Source: Oscillospiraceae bacterium
Lineage (GTDB): Bacteria > Bacillota > Clostridia > UBA1381 > UBA9506
DNA: 36,742 nt
Direction: 5' to 3'
Assembly (NCBI GenBank): GCA_015068555.1
Contig: SVKI01000014.1
Span: forward strand, 1-36,742
Each line of letters opens with the position of its first letter. Position 1 is the stretch's first letter. A program made the translations under genes and the position numbers. This document shows, piece after piece, positions 23,836-32,999 of this stretch. The notes below the pieces were generated by a model that saw only the letters and a list, made by a program, of their open reading frames with translations, was not told the DNA's origin and did no database searches.

Positions 23836-25702
23836 AAACAGAGAAGAGTTACAAGCACTGCGTGCAGAAGCGATAAAATCCTATGAAATGCAGACTAAAA
23901 AGATTATTGTTTGTGCCGGTACCGGTTGTGTGGCCGGCGGCTCTTTACATATCTTTGATGCATTGAAGGAAATGGCTGAAAGCCGCAACATTCCTGTTGC
24001 CGTTGAACTTGAGGTAGATCCGCATGATGAATCTATCGGTCTTAAGAAAAGCGGTTGTCACGGTTTTTGTGAAATGGGTCCTTTGCTTCGTATCGACCCT
24101 CAGGGTTGGTTATACACCAAGGTGCAGCTTTCTGACTGTGAAGAAATCATTGAAAAAACCGTGTTAAAAGGCGAGCTGATTGAGCGTCTTGCATACCGGA
24201 AAGACGGCATTTACTACTCCAAGCAGGAGGAAATTCCCTTCTACAAACAGCAGACTCGTGTGGTGCTGGAGCACTGCGGTAAAATTGATGCTGACTCTAT
24301 TCGTGAATACATAGCCATTGGCGGTTATTCCGCTTTTGAAAAGGCGCTTTTTGATATGACACCGGATGACATTGTGGCGGAAATCAGCAAATCCAACCTG
24401 CGTGGCCGTGGCGGCGGCGGTTTCCCGGCCGGCCGCAAATGGGAGCAGGTAAAACGCCAGAAGGAACCTATGAAATACGTTGTGTGTAACGGTGACGAAG
24501 GGGACCCGGGTGCGTTTATGGACAGAAGCATTATGGAAGGCGACCCGCACAGAATGTTAGAAGGCATGATGATTGCCGGCGTGGCCTGCGGTGCCAGCGA
24601 AGGTTACATTTATGTTCGTGCGGAGTATCCCTTGGCTGTTGACAGACTCAGAAATGCCATTCGTCAGGCTGAAGAATTGGGCCTTTTGGGTGATAACATT
24701 TTAGGCACAAACTTCTCCTTCAACATGCACATCAGCCGCGGTGCCGGTGCCTTTGTTTGTGGTGAGGGTAGTGCCCTGACAGCCTCCATCGAAGGCAAAC
24801 GCGGCTTCCCGCGCGTGAAACCCCCGAGAACAGTTGAACACGGCTTATTTGACAAGCCGACTGTTCTAAATAATGTTGAGACTTATGCAAACGTAGCGCA
24901 GATTATCAATAACGGTGCGGATTGGTATTTGGGCATCGGTACGGAAACCAGTGCCGGCACCAAAGCTTTTGCCTTAACCGGTAACATTGCAAACACCGGC
25001 CTGATTGAAGTGCCGATGGGTACAACCCTGCGCGAGATTATTTTTGATATTGGTGGCGGTATGCGAGGTGACGGCGAATTTAAAGCCGTACAGATTGGTG
25101 GTCCTTCGGGCGCATGTCTGACCAAAGAACACCTCGATCTGCCTCTTGATTTTGATACACTGAAGAAGGTTGGCGCCATGATTGGTTCCGGCGGTTTGGT
25201 GGTTATGGATTCTGATACCTGTATGGTTGAGGTTGCCAGATTCTTTATGAACTTTACGCAGAACGAATCCTGCGGCAAATGCGTGCCTTGTCGTGAAGGT
25301 ACAAAGCGCATGCTGGGTATTCTGGAAAGAATCGTTGCCGGCGAAGGTGAAGACGGTGACATTGAGCTTCTGTTAGAACTTGCTGAAACCATTTCTGCAA
25401 CAGCCTTGTGTGGCCTTGGTAAAAGTGCCCCCTCTCCCGTTGTGAGCACGATTAAAAACTTCCGTAATGAATATGAAGCTCATATTTACGATAAGCGTTG
25501 TCCGGCCGGTGCTTGCCAAAAGCTCAAGCAGATCGTGATCGATCCTGAACTTTGTAAGGGATGTTCCAAGTGTGCCCGTCAGTGTCCGGTGGATGCTATT
25601 TCCGGTAAAATCAAAGAGCCCTTCACAATTGATTTGTCAAAATGTATCCGTTGCGGAAGCTGTATTGAAGCTTGTGCATTCAAAGCGATTAAGGAGGTCT
25701 GA
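23828..25702 (+). CDS. hydB: Electron-bifurcating [FeFe] hydrogenase beta subunit, NuoF-like (HydB)
   Basis: FMN- and NAD-binding subunit where electrons from NADH are exchanged with ferredoxin and H2 in HydABC-type enzymes. About 624 residues. In order: an N-terminal thioredoxin-like [2Fe-2S] domain (CAGTGCVAGG and CHGFCEMGP), a NuoF core with GRGGGGFPAGRKW and GDEGDPGAFMDR (near 190-230), an SLBB-like section, the [4Fe-4S] motif ESCGKCVPCREG (about 480), and a C-terminal two-cluster ferredoxin (CKGCSKCARQCP and CIRCGSCIEAC, about 570-624). The extra ferredoxin end is what separates bifurcating hydrogenases from plain NuoF. ATG at 23828 has GGAGG about 9 bases upstream. Confidence 0.95.
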   Translation: MLKNREELQALRAEAIKSYEMQTKKIIVCAGTGCVAGGSLHIFDALKEMAESRNIPVAVELEVDPHDESIGLKKSGCHGFCEMGPLLRIDPQGWLYTKVQLSDCEEIIEKTVLKGELIERLAYRKDGIYYSKQEEIPFYKQQTRVVLEHCGKIDADSIREYIAIGGYSAFEKALFDMTPDDIVAEISKSNLRGRGGGGFPAGRKWEQVKRQKEPMKYVVCNGDEGDPGAFMDRSIMEGDPHRMLEGMMIAGVACGASEGYIYVRAEYPLAVDRLRNAIRQAEELGLLGDNILGTNFSFNMHISRGAGAFVCGEGSALTASIEGKRGFPRVKPPRTVEHGLFDKPTVLNNVETYANVAQIINNGADWYLGIGTETSAGTKAFALTGNIANTGLIEVPMGTTLREIIFDIGGGMRGDGEFKAVQIGGPSGACLTKEHLDLPLDFDTLKKVGAMIGSGGLVVMDSDTCMVEVARFFMNFTQNESCGKCVPCREGTKRMLGILERIVAGEGEDGDIELLLELAETISATALCGLGKSAPSPVVSTIKNFRNEYEAHIYDKRCPAGACQKLKQIVIDPELCKGCSKCARQCPVDAISGKIKEPFTIDLSKCIRCGSCIEACAFKAIKEV

Positions 25703-25705
25703 GTC

Positions 25706-27409
25706 ATGGTTGAAAAACAGTATCTAACAATAGACGGAATTCCTGTTGAGATTAACGGAGAGAAAAATCTCTTAGAGCTGATTAATAAAACCGGTGTTAA
25801 AATGCCGACCTTTTGCTATCACTCTGAACTTTCAGTATACGGTGCCTGCCGTATGTGTATGGTAGAAAATGAGAGAGGCGGACTGGATGCGGCTTGTTCC
25901 ACACCGCCGCGCGCCGGTATGAACATTAAAACCAATACCGAACGCCTGCGCAGATATCGTAAAAATATTCTGGAATTGCTCCTTGCAAACCACTGCCGTG
26001 ATTGTACCACTTGTGAAAACAACAGCAAGTGTAAATTGCAGGATTTGGCTATGCGTTTTAATATTGAAGGCGTACGCTTTCCAAATATGGCTGTTTCCAC
26101 CAAAGATGATGACACTTCCTCTTTGTGCATCACCCGCGATGCCGGTAAGTGTATCCTTTGCGGTGACTGCGTGAGAATGTGTAACGAAATTCAGAATGTA
26201 GGCGCGATTGACTTTGCATATCGCGGCTCTAACATGAAAATCAGTACAGCCTTTGGTAAGCCCCTGGCAGAAAGCCCCTGTGTGGGTTGTGGCCAGTGTG
26301 TGGCAGTTTGCCCGACAGGTGCCATTGTTGTAAAAAATGATATTGCACCCGTTTGGAAGGCAATCAGCAATCCGGAAGTTAAAACCACCGTGCAGGTAGC
26401 TCCTGCCGTAAGAGTAGCTCTTGGTAAAGAACTGGGAGTTAAAGATGGTGACGATGTGATGGGTAAAATCGTTGCTGCTCTGCACCGAATGGGCTTTGAT
26501 GAAATTTATGACACATCTTTGGGCGCAGACCTGACAGTTTTGGAAGAAAGCGAAGAATTCTTGCAAAGATTGGAAAGTGATGAGAATATTCCGCTGATTA
26601 CTTCCTGCTGCCCGGGCTGGATTCAGTATTGCGAAAAGAAGCATCCTGAACTTTTGTCTCATATTTCAACTTGCCGTTCACCTATGCAGATGATGGCTTC
26701 TATTTTGAAGGATCAGGCTAAGATTGCTTCCAGAAAGATGTTCCATGTGGCGGTTATGCCCTGTACCGCAAAGAAGTTTGAAGCGGCAAGAGATGAATTT
26801 ACCACAGATGGACAACCTAACGTGGATGCTGTTATCACCACGCAGGAATTGATTTCCATGATTAAGGAAGCCGGCATTATGTTTGACACCTTAGAGCCGG
26901 AAGCTGTTGATATGCCTTTTGGTACCATTTCCGGTGCTGGTGTTATCTTTGGTGTAACCGGTGGTGTAACTGAGGCTGTTTTGCGTCGTGTGGCGGCTAA
27001 TAAGTCCAGATCCGGTCTGCTTTCTGTTGCTAATTGCGGACAAAGGGGCATGGAAGGCATCAAGGAATTTAAGCTTATGTATGGCGAAAGAGAACTCCAT
27101 ATTGTCGTTGTCAGCGGTCTTAACAATGCTGAAAGTGTAATCGAGCGCGTAAAGGCCGGCGAGAAAATCGACTTTATCGAGGTTATGGCATGCCCCGGCG
27201 GTTGTATTAATGGTGGCGGTCAGCCCTTTGCTCTGGGACAAGAAAAGAATGCAAGAAGTGCAGGTCTTTATAATTCTGACAGACTTCTCAGCATTCGCAG
27301 AGCTGAAGAGAATCCGATTATGTCAACGCTTTATGGCGGTATCTTAAAAGGCAAAGTGCATGAGCTTTTACACGTGCATTATGGCAAGCATTCGGAGGAA
27401 TCAAAATGA
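25706..27409 (+). CDS. hydA: [FeFe] hydrogenase catalytic subunit HydA
   Basis: Carries the H-cluster that produces or oxidises H2. Its 567 residues contain, in order, a plant-type [2Fe-2S] domain (C37, C48, C51, C64), a His-Cys [4Fe-4S] site (H96, C97, C100, C103, C109), two further [4Fe-4S] clusters (CILCGDCVRMC, CVGCGQCVAVCP), and the three H-cluster signatures L1 TSCCPGW (C301/C302), L2 MPCTAKK (C353) and L3 MACPGGCINGGGQP (C496, C500). All ligand cysteines are present, so it should be active. The usual C-terminal extra cluster of the longer Thermotoga type is absent. ATG lies behind AAGGAGGT; the stop overlaps the next gene in ATGA. Confidence 0.97.
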   Translation: MVEKQYLTIDGIPVEINGEKNLLELINKTGVKMPTFCYHSELSVYGACRMCMVENERGGLDAACSTPPRAGMNIKTNTERLRRYRKNILELLLANHCRDCTTCENNSKCKLQDLAMRFNIEGVRFPNMAVSTKDDDTSSLCITRDAGKCILCGDCVRMCNEIQNVGAIDFAYRGSNMKISTAFGKPLAESPCVGCGQCVAVCPTGAIVVKNDIAPVWKAISNPEVKTTVQVAPAVRVALGKELGVKDGDDVMGKIVAALHRMGFDEIYDTSLGADLTVLEESEEFLQRLESDENIPLITSCCPGWIQYCEKKHPELLSHISTCRSPMQMMASILKDQAKIASRKMFHVAVMPCTAKKFEAARDEFTTDGQPNVDAVITTQELISMIKEAGIMFDTLEPEAVDMPFGTISGAGVIFGVTGGVTEAVLRRVAANKSRSGLLSVANCGQRGMEGIKEFKLMYGERELHIVVVSGLNNAESVIERVKAGEKIDFIEVMACPGGCINGGGQPFALGQEKNARSAGLYNSDRLLSIRRAEENPIMSTLYGGILKGKVHELLHVHYGKHSEESK

Positions 27410-27654
27410 TTGAATTAAGTATTTGTATTGGCAGCGCCTGCCATTTAAACGGCGCACACAATGTTGTGGCGACTTTTCAGCATTTGATTGAAAGCCACAA
27501 TCTGCATGACAAGGTTAGTTTAAAGGCTTCCTTCTGTATGAAGGAATGCTCCAATTGCGGCGTTTCAGTTAAGATTAATGGTGAAGAAGAACGAATCTCT
27601 GCAGAAGAGGCAAGAACATTTTTTAAGGAAAAAGTGTTGCCGTTAGTTTCATAA
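27406..27654 (+). CDS. Small thioredoxin-like [2Fe-2S] ferredoxin
   Basis: An 82-residue protein with CIGSAC (C-x4-C, residues 6-11) and CMKEC (C-x3-C, near 44-48), the cysteine spacing of thioredoxin-fold [2Fe-2S] ferredoxins and of NuoE/HydC C-terminal domains. An extra CSNC partly overlaps the second motif. The sequence is otherwise mixed helix/strand (TFQHLIESHNLHDKVSLKASF) and ends without a tail. It is coupled to hydA by a 4-base overlap and precedes the operon terminator. It may be an additional electron carrier or assembly partner for the hydrogenase; its role is inferred from position only. Confidence 0.82.
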   Translation: MIELSICIGSACHLNGAHNVVATFQHLIESHNLHDKVSLKASFCMKECSNCGVSVKINGEEERISAEEARTFFKEKVLPLVS

Positions 27655-27660
27655 TGATGC

Positions 27661-27700
27661 AAAAGGCTATGACAAAGGAAATATTTTGTCATAGCCTTTT
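27661..27700 (+). terminator. Terminator of the nfn-hyd operon
   Basis: Stem GGCTATGACAAA / TTTGTCATAGCC (27665-27676, 27685-27696) with an 8-base loop, A4 before and T4 after. The symmetry means it could also work in reverse, but no minus-strand gene reaches it. Confidence 0.88.
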
Positions 27701-27786
27701 CTGCCGTTTTTTCATGGAACAAAAAGGATATCCACATTTTGTGTCGAAAAAGTATACAGAGTATTTTCTGTTGAGGGGGATTTAGC

Positions 27787-30700
27787 TTGAAAAAAAGAGT
27801 TTTGTCGCTGGTTATATGTATATGTCTGCTTTGTGGCTTTATCACGCCTGTATCGGCCATGCTTTTTGTGGAGGATGGCGAAGTTACAGACTATATTATT
27901 GAACTTACAGGCTTGCCTCTGTATGCTACAGAAGGAGAAAAAGAAGCAGAAGAGAATTTGTTCCTTCCTTTTTCTTTCTTTAGCAACCAAAACAGAGGTG
28001 ATTCAAAAGAAGCCATCATAGAAGAGCAGAATGCTGTGCTGAAAAGCATTTATCAAACGTCGGGCGCTCAGGCTTACGCGACTGATGAAGAAGTTTTAGA
28101 GCCGGATGCACGCTATACCAACGTGTTTAACGGATTTTCGATGAAGCTTACTGCTGCACAGGCGGCGCATGTGGCACAGCTTGATGGTGTCAAAAATGTG
28201 GTATGTTCACGCGTGTTTGCCTTGCCAAGGCTTGCCGGTAGCACAGAGATGATTGGCGTTAACAAAGTGCCTGTTACAGATTACGACGGAACAGGTGAAG
28301 TGATTGCTGTTTTAGATACGGGCTTTGATACCGACCATCCCTTTTACGCGCTGGATCATGAAGATAAGCTGGCAATCAGTCAGGCTGATGTGGCCTCGAT
28401 GACAGAAAGCCTTGGCTTTCATGCCGAACAGGCCTATGTGAACAAAAAAATCCCCTTTGCTTATGATTACGCAGACAGAGACTATACGGTAGAGGGCAAT
28501 GACCATGGCACGCATGTAGCCGGCATTGCGGCAGGTAACAGTCCTGACTTTAACGGCGTAGCGCCGGAAGCGCAACTGATTTTGATGAAGGTTTTTGGTG
28601 ATTCCGGGGCAGCAGAAGCAGACATTTTAGCAGCACTTGATGATTTGGTTTTATTTAAAAAAGTATCCGTGGCTAACCTGAGTCTGGGATTGGATTATAT
28701 GTCGGCAGATCCGGACAGAGTAGGCGGCACGCTTGCTTATCAGGATGTGTTTTCCAGACTGGGAGAGGCCGGTATTTTGGTTAACTGTGCAGCCGGCAAT
28801 GCAGGTCGTGGTAAAGACGAGGTAAATGCCATCGCCGGTCAGGCAGATTATGGCTCTCAGGGTATTCCGGCTTATTATGCAGAAGCATTTTCTGTTGGCG
28901 CTGTGATCAACACAAGCCAAAGCCTGCCTGCCTTTGCTTTAGCAGATGGAACAAAAATTGCGTATATGGCTAAGGATGCACAATTTGAAGCAAGTTTTTC
29001 TGGTGCTTATTACGAATATATGTATGTGGGCTACGGAACACCGGAGGAGATACCAGAAAGCGTTGCCGGTAAAATTGCCGTGATAGACCGTGGCAGTGTG
29101 GATGCCACAACGGGGAACCCAATGACCTTTGTGCAAAAAGAAAGGAATGCCTATGCTAAAGGTGCTGTGGGAATTGTTTTCATTAACAACAACAATGAGT
29201 ATGTAATTGCGTCAACAGATGGTTTGTTGCCGTCTTGCATGATTGCGCATGCAGATGCGAATGCGATAAAAAATCAGGCAGACAAAAAGCTGACCGGCCA
29301 TGGCGGTATCGAACTTTTCCCTGTGACAGGAGCCGGTAAAATGGCCGATTTCAGCGCCTGGGGCGTAGACTATAACCTGAATTTAAAACCGGAAATATCA
29401 GCGCCCGGCCAGTTTATCTATTCTTCTGTAGATGGCGGTGCCTACGGCACCAAAAGCGGTACGTCCATGGCAACACCGCACATCAGCGGTGCGACGGCGT
29501 TGCTTAACAGTTATCTTTCTGAAAGCTTTCCGGCAGTTCGTGGCACTGACAAAACCTTACTTATGCAAAAGCTGATGATGTCAACGGCAACCCCTGTTTA
29601 CGCAAGTGAGGGTGTGCTTGCATCGCCGCGGCATCAGGGTGCCGGTGCGCTCAATCTTCTGGCGGCAATGCAGACAAATGCGGTGCTTTCAGGTTCTGAT
29701 GGAAAAAGCAAAATCAGCCTGGGTGATGATATAGAAGATACCTTTACCCTTTCCTTCCTGGTAGAGAATATAACGGATGAAGATGTTAGCTATGATGAGA
29801 TGGAACTTTTTGTTATGGCAGACGACAGCGTGCTTCGTGACGGTGTTTATTATGTGAACGGCATGCAGAACTTGACGGCATCGGCAACAGGTTTTGCACC
29901 TGTTCGGTTAGCGGCTGATGAAGCACAACAATTGACATTGCAGGTGAATCTGAATGAGGAAGAACTCTTACGGCAAGCAGAAATTTTCACCAACGGCTTT
30001 TTCATTGATGGGTTTGTGACACTTCGTGACAGCCGCGGCGTTGAAACGGAGCTGCATATTCCGTTTACGGGCTTTCGTGGAGACTGGGAAAGAATCCCTA
30101 AATTAGATAAACCGATTTGGGATGAAGACGCAGTATATGGCGAAACGGGACTCTTCTCGAAGGTTCAGAACGCAAAAGTTACTTTGGGCAGAAACTTTAG
30201 CGAGCAAAACAGCCTGCCACAGCAAAAATATGCGGCTGTTTCACCCAATGGGGACGGCGTTATGGATGATTTAACGGTCAACTTTGCACCGCTTTCTGCA
30301 GCGACCAACATTGGTATGGGTGTGTATTATAACGGTGATACGGTAGCGCATCAGAATTTTGGATTTCAGCAAAAATATAAAGGCCGCAGCATAACATTTA
30401 AACAAGCGGCCCTTTCGCAGCTGCCGGCCGGCACCTATACTGTTCGCCTGTCTGCGATAAATGACTATGATGGAAATAAGGATGAAGAAACGCTTGATAT
30501 GCCTTTTGTGATTGACCTTGAAAAACCGCGTATTATTAGGATGCGTGAGTACATGCAAGGGGATAAAAAAATGCTCGACGTGGCGGCGCAGGATAATGAA
30601 TATGTGATGACTGTTGTGCTTTCGGGCAGTGGGCAGAATATATATGCACACTTTGCCCCCAATGATAAGGGAGAACTCTGCCATGCAACATTTGACATTA

Positions 30701-31077
30701 CGAATGTAGAAAGCTACACAGTTGGTGTGATGGACTATGCCGGCAACACAATGGACAGTAACAGCTTTCCTGTCGTGTCGACCATTGAGAAAAACGGACA
30801 AACCGGCAGTTACACCATCCGCTTTGCCGGAAACCTTTCTGAATCAAAAGAGGTTTTTGTGATTCCGGCCGTGTATGAAAAAGAGGGCAGGTTTTTATGT
30901 GCCGGAACGCCGACTAAGGTGACGATACCAAAGCAGGGTGATGAGGCAAGCTCGTGTACATGGAGTTTTGCTCAAAATATGCCTGCAGGTGTTAGGATAA
31001 AGCTTTTCTACTGGACGGATATGAAACATATAACACCGGCATTTAAAATGCCTGTGACAGAACAGTTGCTTAAGTAA
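27787..31077 (+). CDS. Secreted S8 (subtilisin-like) serine peptidase with PA domain
   Basis: Predicted extracellular protease of 1096 residues. It has a signal peptide (1-24, ending PVSA), a probable I9-like propeptide (to about 150), and the S8 catalytic domain with Asp177 in AVLDTGFD, His240 in DHGTHVAG, oxyanion Asn in CAAGNAG and Ser560 in GTSMATPH. A PA domain is inserted between His and Ser (about 385-505). Beta-rich Fn3-like modules follow, including VSPNGDGVMDDL (about 820). This order resembles lactocepin/C5a-peptidase relatives. No LPXTG motif, SLH repeat or C-terminal membrane anchor is visible, so it may be released. The start is TTG at 27787 behind GAGGGGG. It stands alone between two terminators. 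Confidence 0.93.
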   Translation: MKKRVLSLVICICLLCGFITPVSAMLFVEDGEVTDYIIELTGLPLYATEGEKEAEENLFLPFSFFSNQNRGDSKEAIIEEQNAVLKSIYQTSGAQAYATDEEVLEPDARYTNVFNGFSMKLTAAQAAHVAQLDGVKNVVCSRVFALPRLAGSTEMIGVNKVPVTDYDGTGEVIAVLDTGFDTDHPFYALDHEDKLAISQADVASMTESLGFHAEQAYVNKKIPFAYDYADRDYTVEGNDHGTHVAGIAAGNSPDFNGVAPEAQLILMKVFGDSGAAEADILAALDDLVLFKKVSVANLSLGLDYMSADPDRVGGTLAYQDVFSRLGEAGILVNCAAGNAGRGKDEVNAIAGQADYGSQGIPAYYAEAFSVGAVINTSQSLPAFALADGTKIAYMAKDAQFEASFSGAYYEYMYVGYGTPEEIPESVAGKIAVIDRGSVDATTGNPMTFVQKERNAYAKGAVGIVFINNNNEYVIASTDGLLPSCMIAHADANAIKNQADKKLTGHGGIELFPVTGAGKMADFSAWGVDYNLNLKPEISAPGQFIYSSVDGGAYGTKSGTSMATPHISGATALLNSYLSESFPAVRGTDKTLLMQKLMMSTATPVYASEGVLASPRHQGAGALNLLAAMQTNAVLSGSDGKSKISLGDDIEDTFTLSFLVENITDEDVSYDEMELFVMADDSVLRDGVYYVNGMQNLTASATGFAPVRLAADEAQQLTLQVNLNEEELLRQAEIFTNGFFIDGFVTLRDSRGVETELHIPFTGFRGDWERIPKLDKPIWDEDAVYGETGLFSKVQNAKVTLGRNFSEQNSLPQQKYAAVSPNGDGVMDDLTVNFAPLSAATNIGMGVYYNGDTVAHQNFGFQQKYKGRSITFKQAALSQLPAGTYTVRLSAINDYDGNKDEETLDMPFVIDLEKPRIIRMREYMQGDKKMLDVAAQDNEYVMTVVLSGSGQNIYAHFAPNDKGELCHATFDITNVESYTVGVMDYAGNTMDSNSFPVVSTIEKNGQTGSYTIRFAGNLSESKEVFVIPAVYEKEGRFLCAGTPTKVTIPKQGDEASSCTWSFAQNMPAGVRIKLFYWTDMKHITPAFKMPVTEQLLK

Positions 31078-31085
31078 CAAACATC

Positions 31086-31123
31086 AAAAGGGATCGCGAC
31101 AAACAGGTTGCGGTCCTTTTTTT
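31086..31123 (+). terminator. Terminator of the S8 peptidase gene
   Basis: Imperfect hairpin: GGGATCGCGAC pairs with GTTGCGGTCC allowing two G-T pairs and one bulge, with A4 before and T7 after. It ends the single-gene protease transcript. Confidence 0.82.
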
Positions 31124-31211
31124 GTGCCTTTTTTACAATAATGATAATGACGAAAAAAGGACATACTAATGGTGCATTTTACACAAAAACAAAAAAATGG
31201 TATTTTTTTGC

Positions 31212-31240
31212 TTGTGATTTACAAGCAGTTTTGTTATAAT
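31212..31240 (+). promoter_or_regulatory. Predicted promoter of the decarboxylase operon
   Basis: TTGTGA (31212-31217), 17-base spacer, TATAAT (31235-31240). Transcription would begin near 31247, about 195 bases before the mmdA ATG. The A/T-rich stretch between the preceding terminator and this promoter (31124-31211) shows no gene. Confidence 0.75.
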
Positions 31241-31246
31241 GATAAA

Positions 31247-31440
31247 TGGTGAAAATTCGATTTTTGGAGATTGCTAAATTCTTACAGGTAGAAGAAAAGC
31301 CATTTCCCGAATCGTTAATAAGCCGGATAAACGGCAAAATTACATGTTGTCTGTTTTTTCTATGTTCTCCGGAAAAGCAGGCAAAAAGGAAATGCAAGGT
31401 GCATTTCTTTGTATTCTATCCAAGCAATAGGAGGTTTGCA
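31247..31440 (+). other. About 195-base untranslated leader of the decarboxylase operon with hairpins
   Basis: The predicted transcript starts far upstream of mmdA. The leader contains GCCG-GATAAA-CGGC near 31322-31335 and a stronger hairpin, GAAATGCA / TGCATTTC (31389-31396, 31400-31407), extendable by three pairs and followed by TTT, then the GGAGG of mmdA. The second hairpin looks like a short attenuator or ribosome-site-proximal structure. The leader is open in the mmdA frame for 65 codons but lacks an initiation site and is not conserved-looking protein, so I treat it as untranslated. No known riboswitch class was recognised. Confidence 0.5.
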
Positions 31441-32979
31441 ATGAGTACAAACAACAAACTGGTCGATTTGCAAAAACGTCGTATCGCTTTAACAGCAGGC
31501 GGCGGTAAGGAAAAAACGGCCAAACAACACGATGCGGGTAAGCTCACCGCGCGTGAAAGAATCAATCTGCTTTTTGATGAGGGAAGCTTTATTGAGCTGG
31601 ATGCCTTTGCAGGAGCCCGCCCCACAACATTGGGTGGCGAAGCAGAAGCTCCGTGTGATGGCGTTATTTGCGGCTATGGAACGGTTGATATGCGTCCTGT
31701 GTTTGCCTATGCACAGGATTTTACCGTATACGGTGGCTCCGTGGGTGAACTCCACGGTAAAAAGATTGCCAAGGTGATTGACATGGCAGTTAAAACAGGA
31801 GCTCCGATTGTGGGTATGTTAGATTCCGGCGGAGCAAGAATTCAAGAGGGTACCGATGCGTTAGAGGGTATGGGCCTGATTATGAAAAAAACAGCATTGG
31901 CATCCGGCGTTGTGCCGCAGATTGCCGCTGTTATGGGTCCCTGCGCCGGCGGTGCAGCAGCGGTTGCTACGCTTTCAGACTTTGTGTTTATGACGCGTGA
32001 AGCATCCACACTGTATGTGTCCGGTCCTTCTGTGATTAAAGGCACAACGGGTGAAGAGATTGACGGCAAAGCCTTAGGCGGTGCCGAGGCAAGCGAAAAG
32101 GCCGGTAATTGCCAGGTGGTTTGTGATGGCGATGAAGCGTTGATTGCAGCCGTTAAGGGCTTGCTTTCCTACCTGCCTTCTAACAATTTAGAGGATGCAC
32201 CCATCGTTGATAGTGATGATTTAAATCGTATTTCCCCGGCGCTTAATGCCCTGATTCCCGATGATGATGCGGCAGGCTATGATGTGCGCGCGGCAATCGG
32301 TGAAATTGCAGATAGCGGTATCTTTTATGAAACCTCTGCAACCTATGCAACCGGTATCGTAACTGGTTTTGGTCGCATGGGCGGCGCAACGGTTGGTTTT
32401 GTGGCAAATCAAGCGGCAGAAGGCGGATTTCTGGATGGTGCAGGCGCTGAAAAGGCAACACGCTTCGTGCGTTTTTGTGATGCCTTTAACCTGCCCATTA
32501 TCACCTTAACCGATACCGACGGCTATAAAGCCAGCGTATCTGAAGAACAAAACGGCCTGGCTCGCAAAATTGCAGCATTGGGTTACAGCTACGCAGAAGC
32601 AACAGTTCCTAAACTGAATGTAATTCTGCGCAAGGCTTACGGCAGCAGCTACATTGCGATGGGCAGCAAGCACATCGGTGCAGATATGGCCTTTGCGTGG
32701 CCGACGGCTCAGATTGCCGTGATGCATGCAGAAGGTGCTGCAAACATCATTTACAGAAAAGAAATGCAGACGGCTGACGACCCGCAAAAGGCTCGCGGCG
32801 AATTTGTAGAGAAGTTTAAAGAAACCTTTGCAAATCCTTATGAAGCTGCAAAACACGGTTATGTAGATGATATTATTGAACCCGAAACCACTCGTCCTAA
32901 ACTGATGGCTGCTCTTTTGATGTTAGCCGGCAAACGCGAAGTGTTGCCCGCTAAAAAGCACGGCTGCATGCCTTTATAA
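31441..32979 (+). CDS. mmdA: Methylmalonyl-CoA decarboxylase/carboxyltransferase alpha subunit (MmdA-type)
   Basis: Biotin-dependent carboxyltransferase acting on acyl-CoA, probably (S)-methylmalonyl-CoA, moving the carboxyl group to the biotin carrier. Its 512 residues match MmdA and the transcarboxylase 12S subunit and are shorter than glutaconyl-CoA decarboxylase alpha. Two crotonase-like halves are visible: KLTARERINLLFDEGSF, VGMLDSGGARIQEG and GPCAGGAAAVATLSDF in the first, and VGFVANQAA, ITLTDTDGY and GSSYIAMGSKHIGAD in the second. ATG at 31441 is chosen over an upstream opening because GGAGG lies 7 bases before it and the family begins KLVDLQKRR. It is first in a five-gene operon. Confidence 0.93.
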   Translation: MSTNNKLVDLQKRRIALTAGGGKEKTAKQHDAGKLTARERINLLFDEGSFIELDAFAGARPTTLGGEAEAPCDGVICGYGTVDMRPVFAYAQDFTVYGGSVGELHGKKIAKVIDMAVKTGAPIVGMLDSGGARIQEGTDALEGMGLIMKKTALASGVVPQIAAVMGPCAGGAAAVATLSDFVFMTREASTLYVSGPSVIKGTTGEEIDGKALGGAEASEKAGNCQVVCDGDEALIAAVKGLLSYLPSNNLEDAPIVDSDDLNRISPALNALIPDDDAAGYDVRAAIGEIADSGIFYETSATYATGIVTGFGRMGGATVGFVANQAAEGGFLDGAGAEKATRFVRFCDAFNLPIITLTDTDGYKASVSEEQNGLARKIAALGYSYAEATVPKLNVILRKAYGSSYIAMGSKHIGADMAFAWPTAQIAVMHAEGAANIIYRKEMQTADDPQKARGEFVEKFKETFANPYEAAKHGYVDDIIEPETTRPKLMAALLMLAGKREVLPAKKHGCMPL

Positions 32980-32999
32980 GGCAGAAAGGACGGATAACT

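Noticed and set aside
25832-26662. 276-codon open frame on the minus strand opposite hydA
   Set aside because: HydA on the plus strand has all catalytic motifs; the opposite frame has no recognisable family and arises from codon bias.
31246-31440. N-terminal 65-codon extension of mmdA
   Set aside because: No ribosome site at 31246, the codons overlap the predicted transcription start and hairpins, and the family N-terminus begins at 31441 behind GGAGG.
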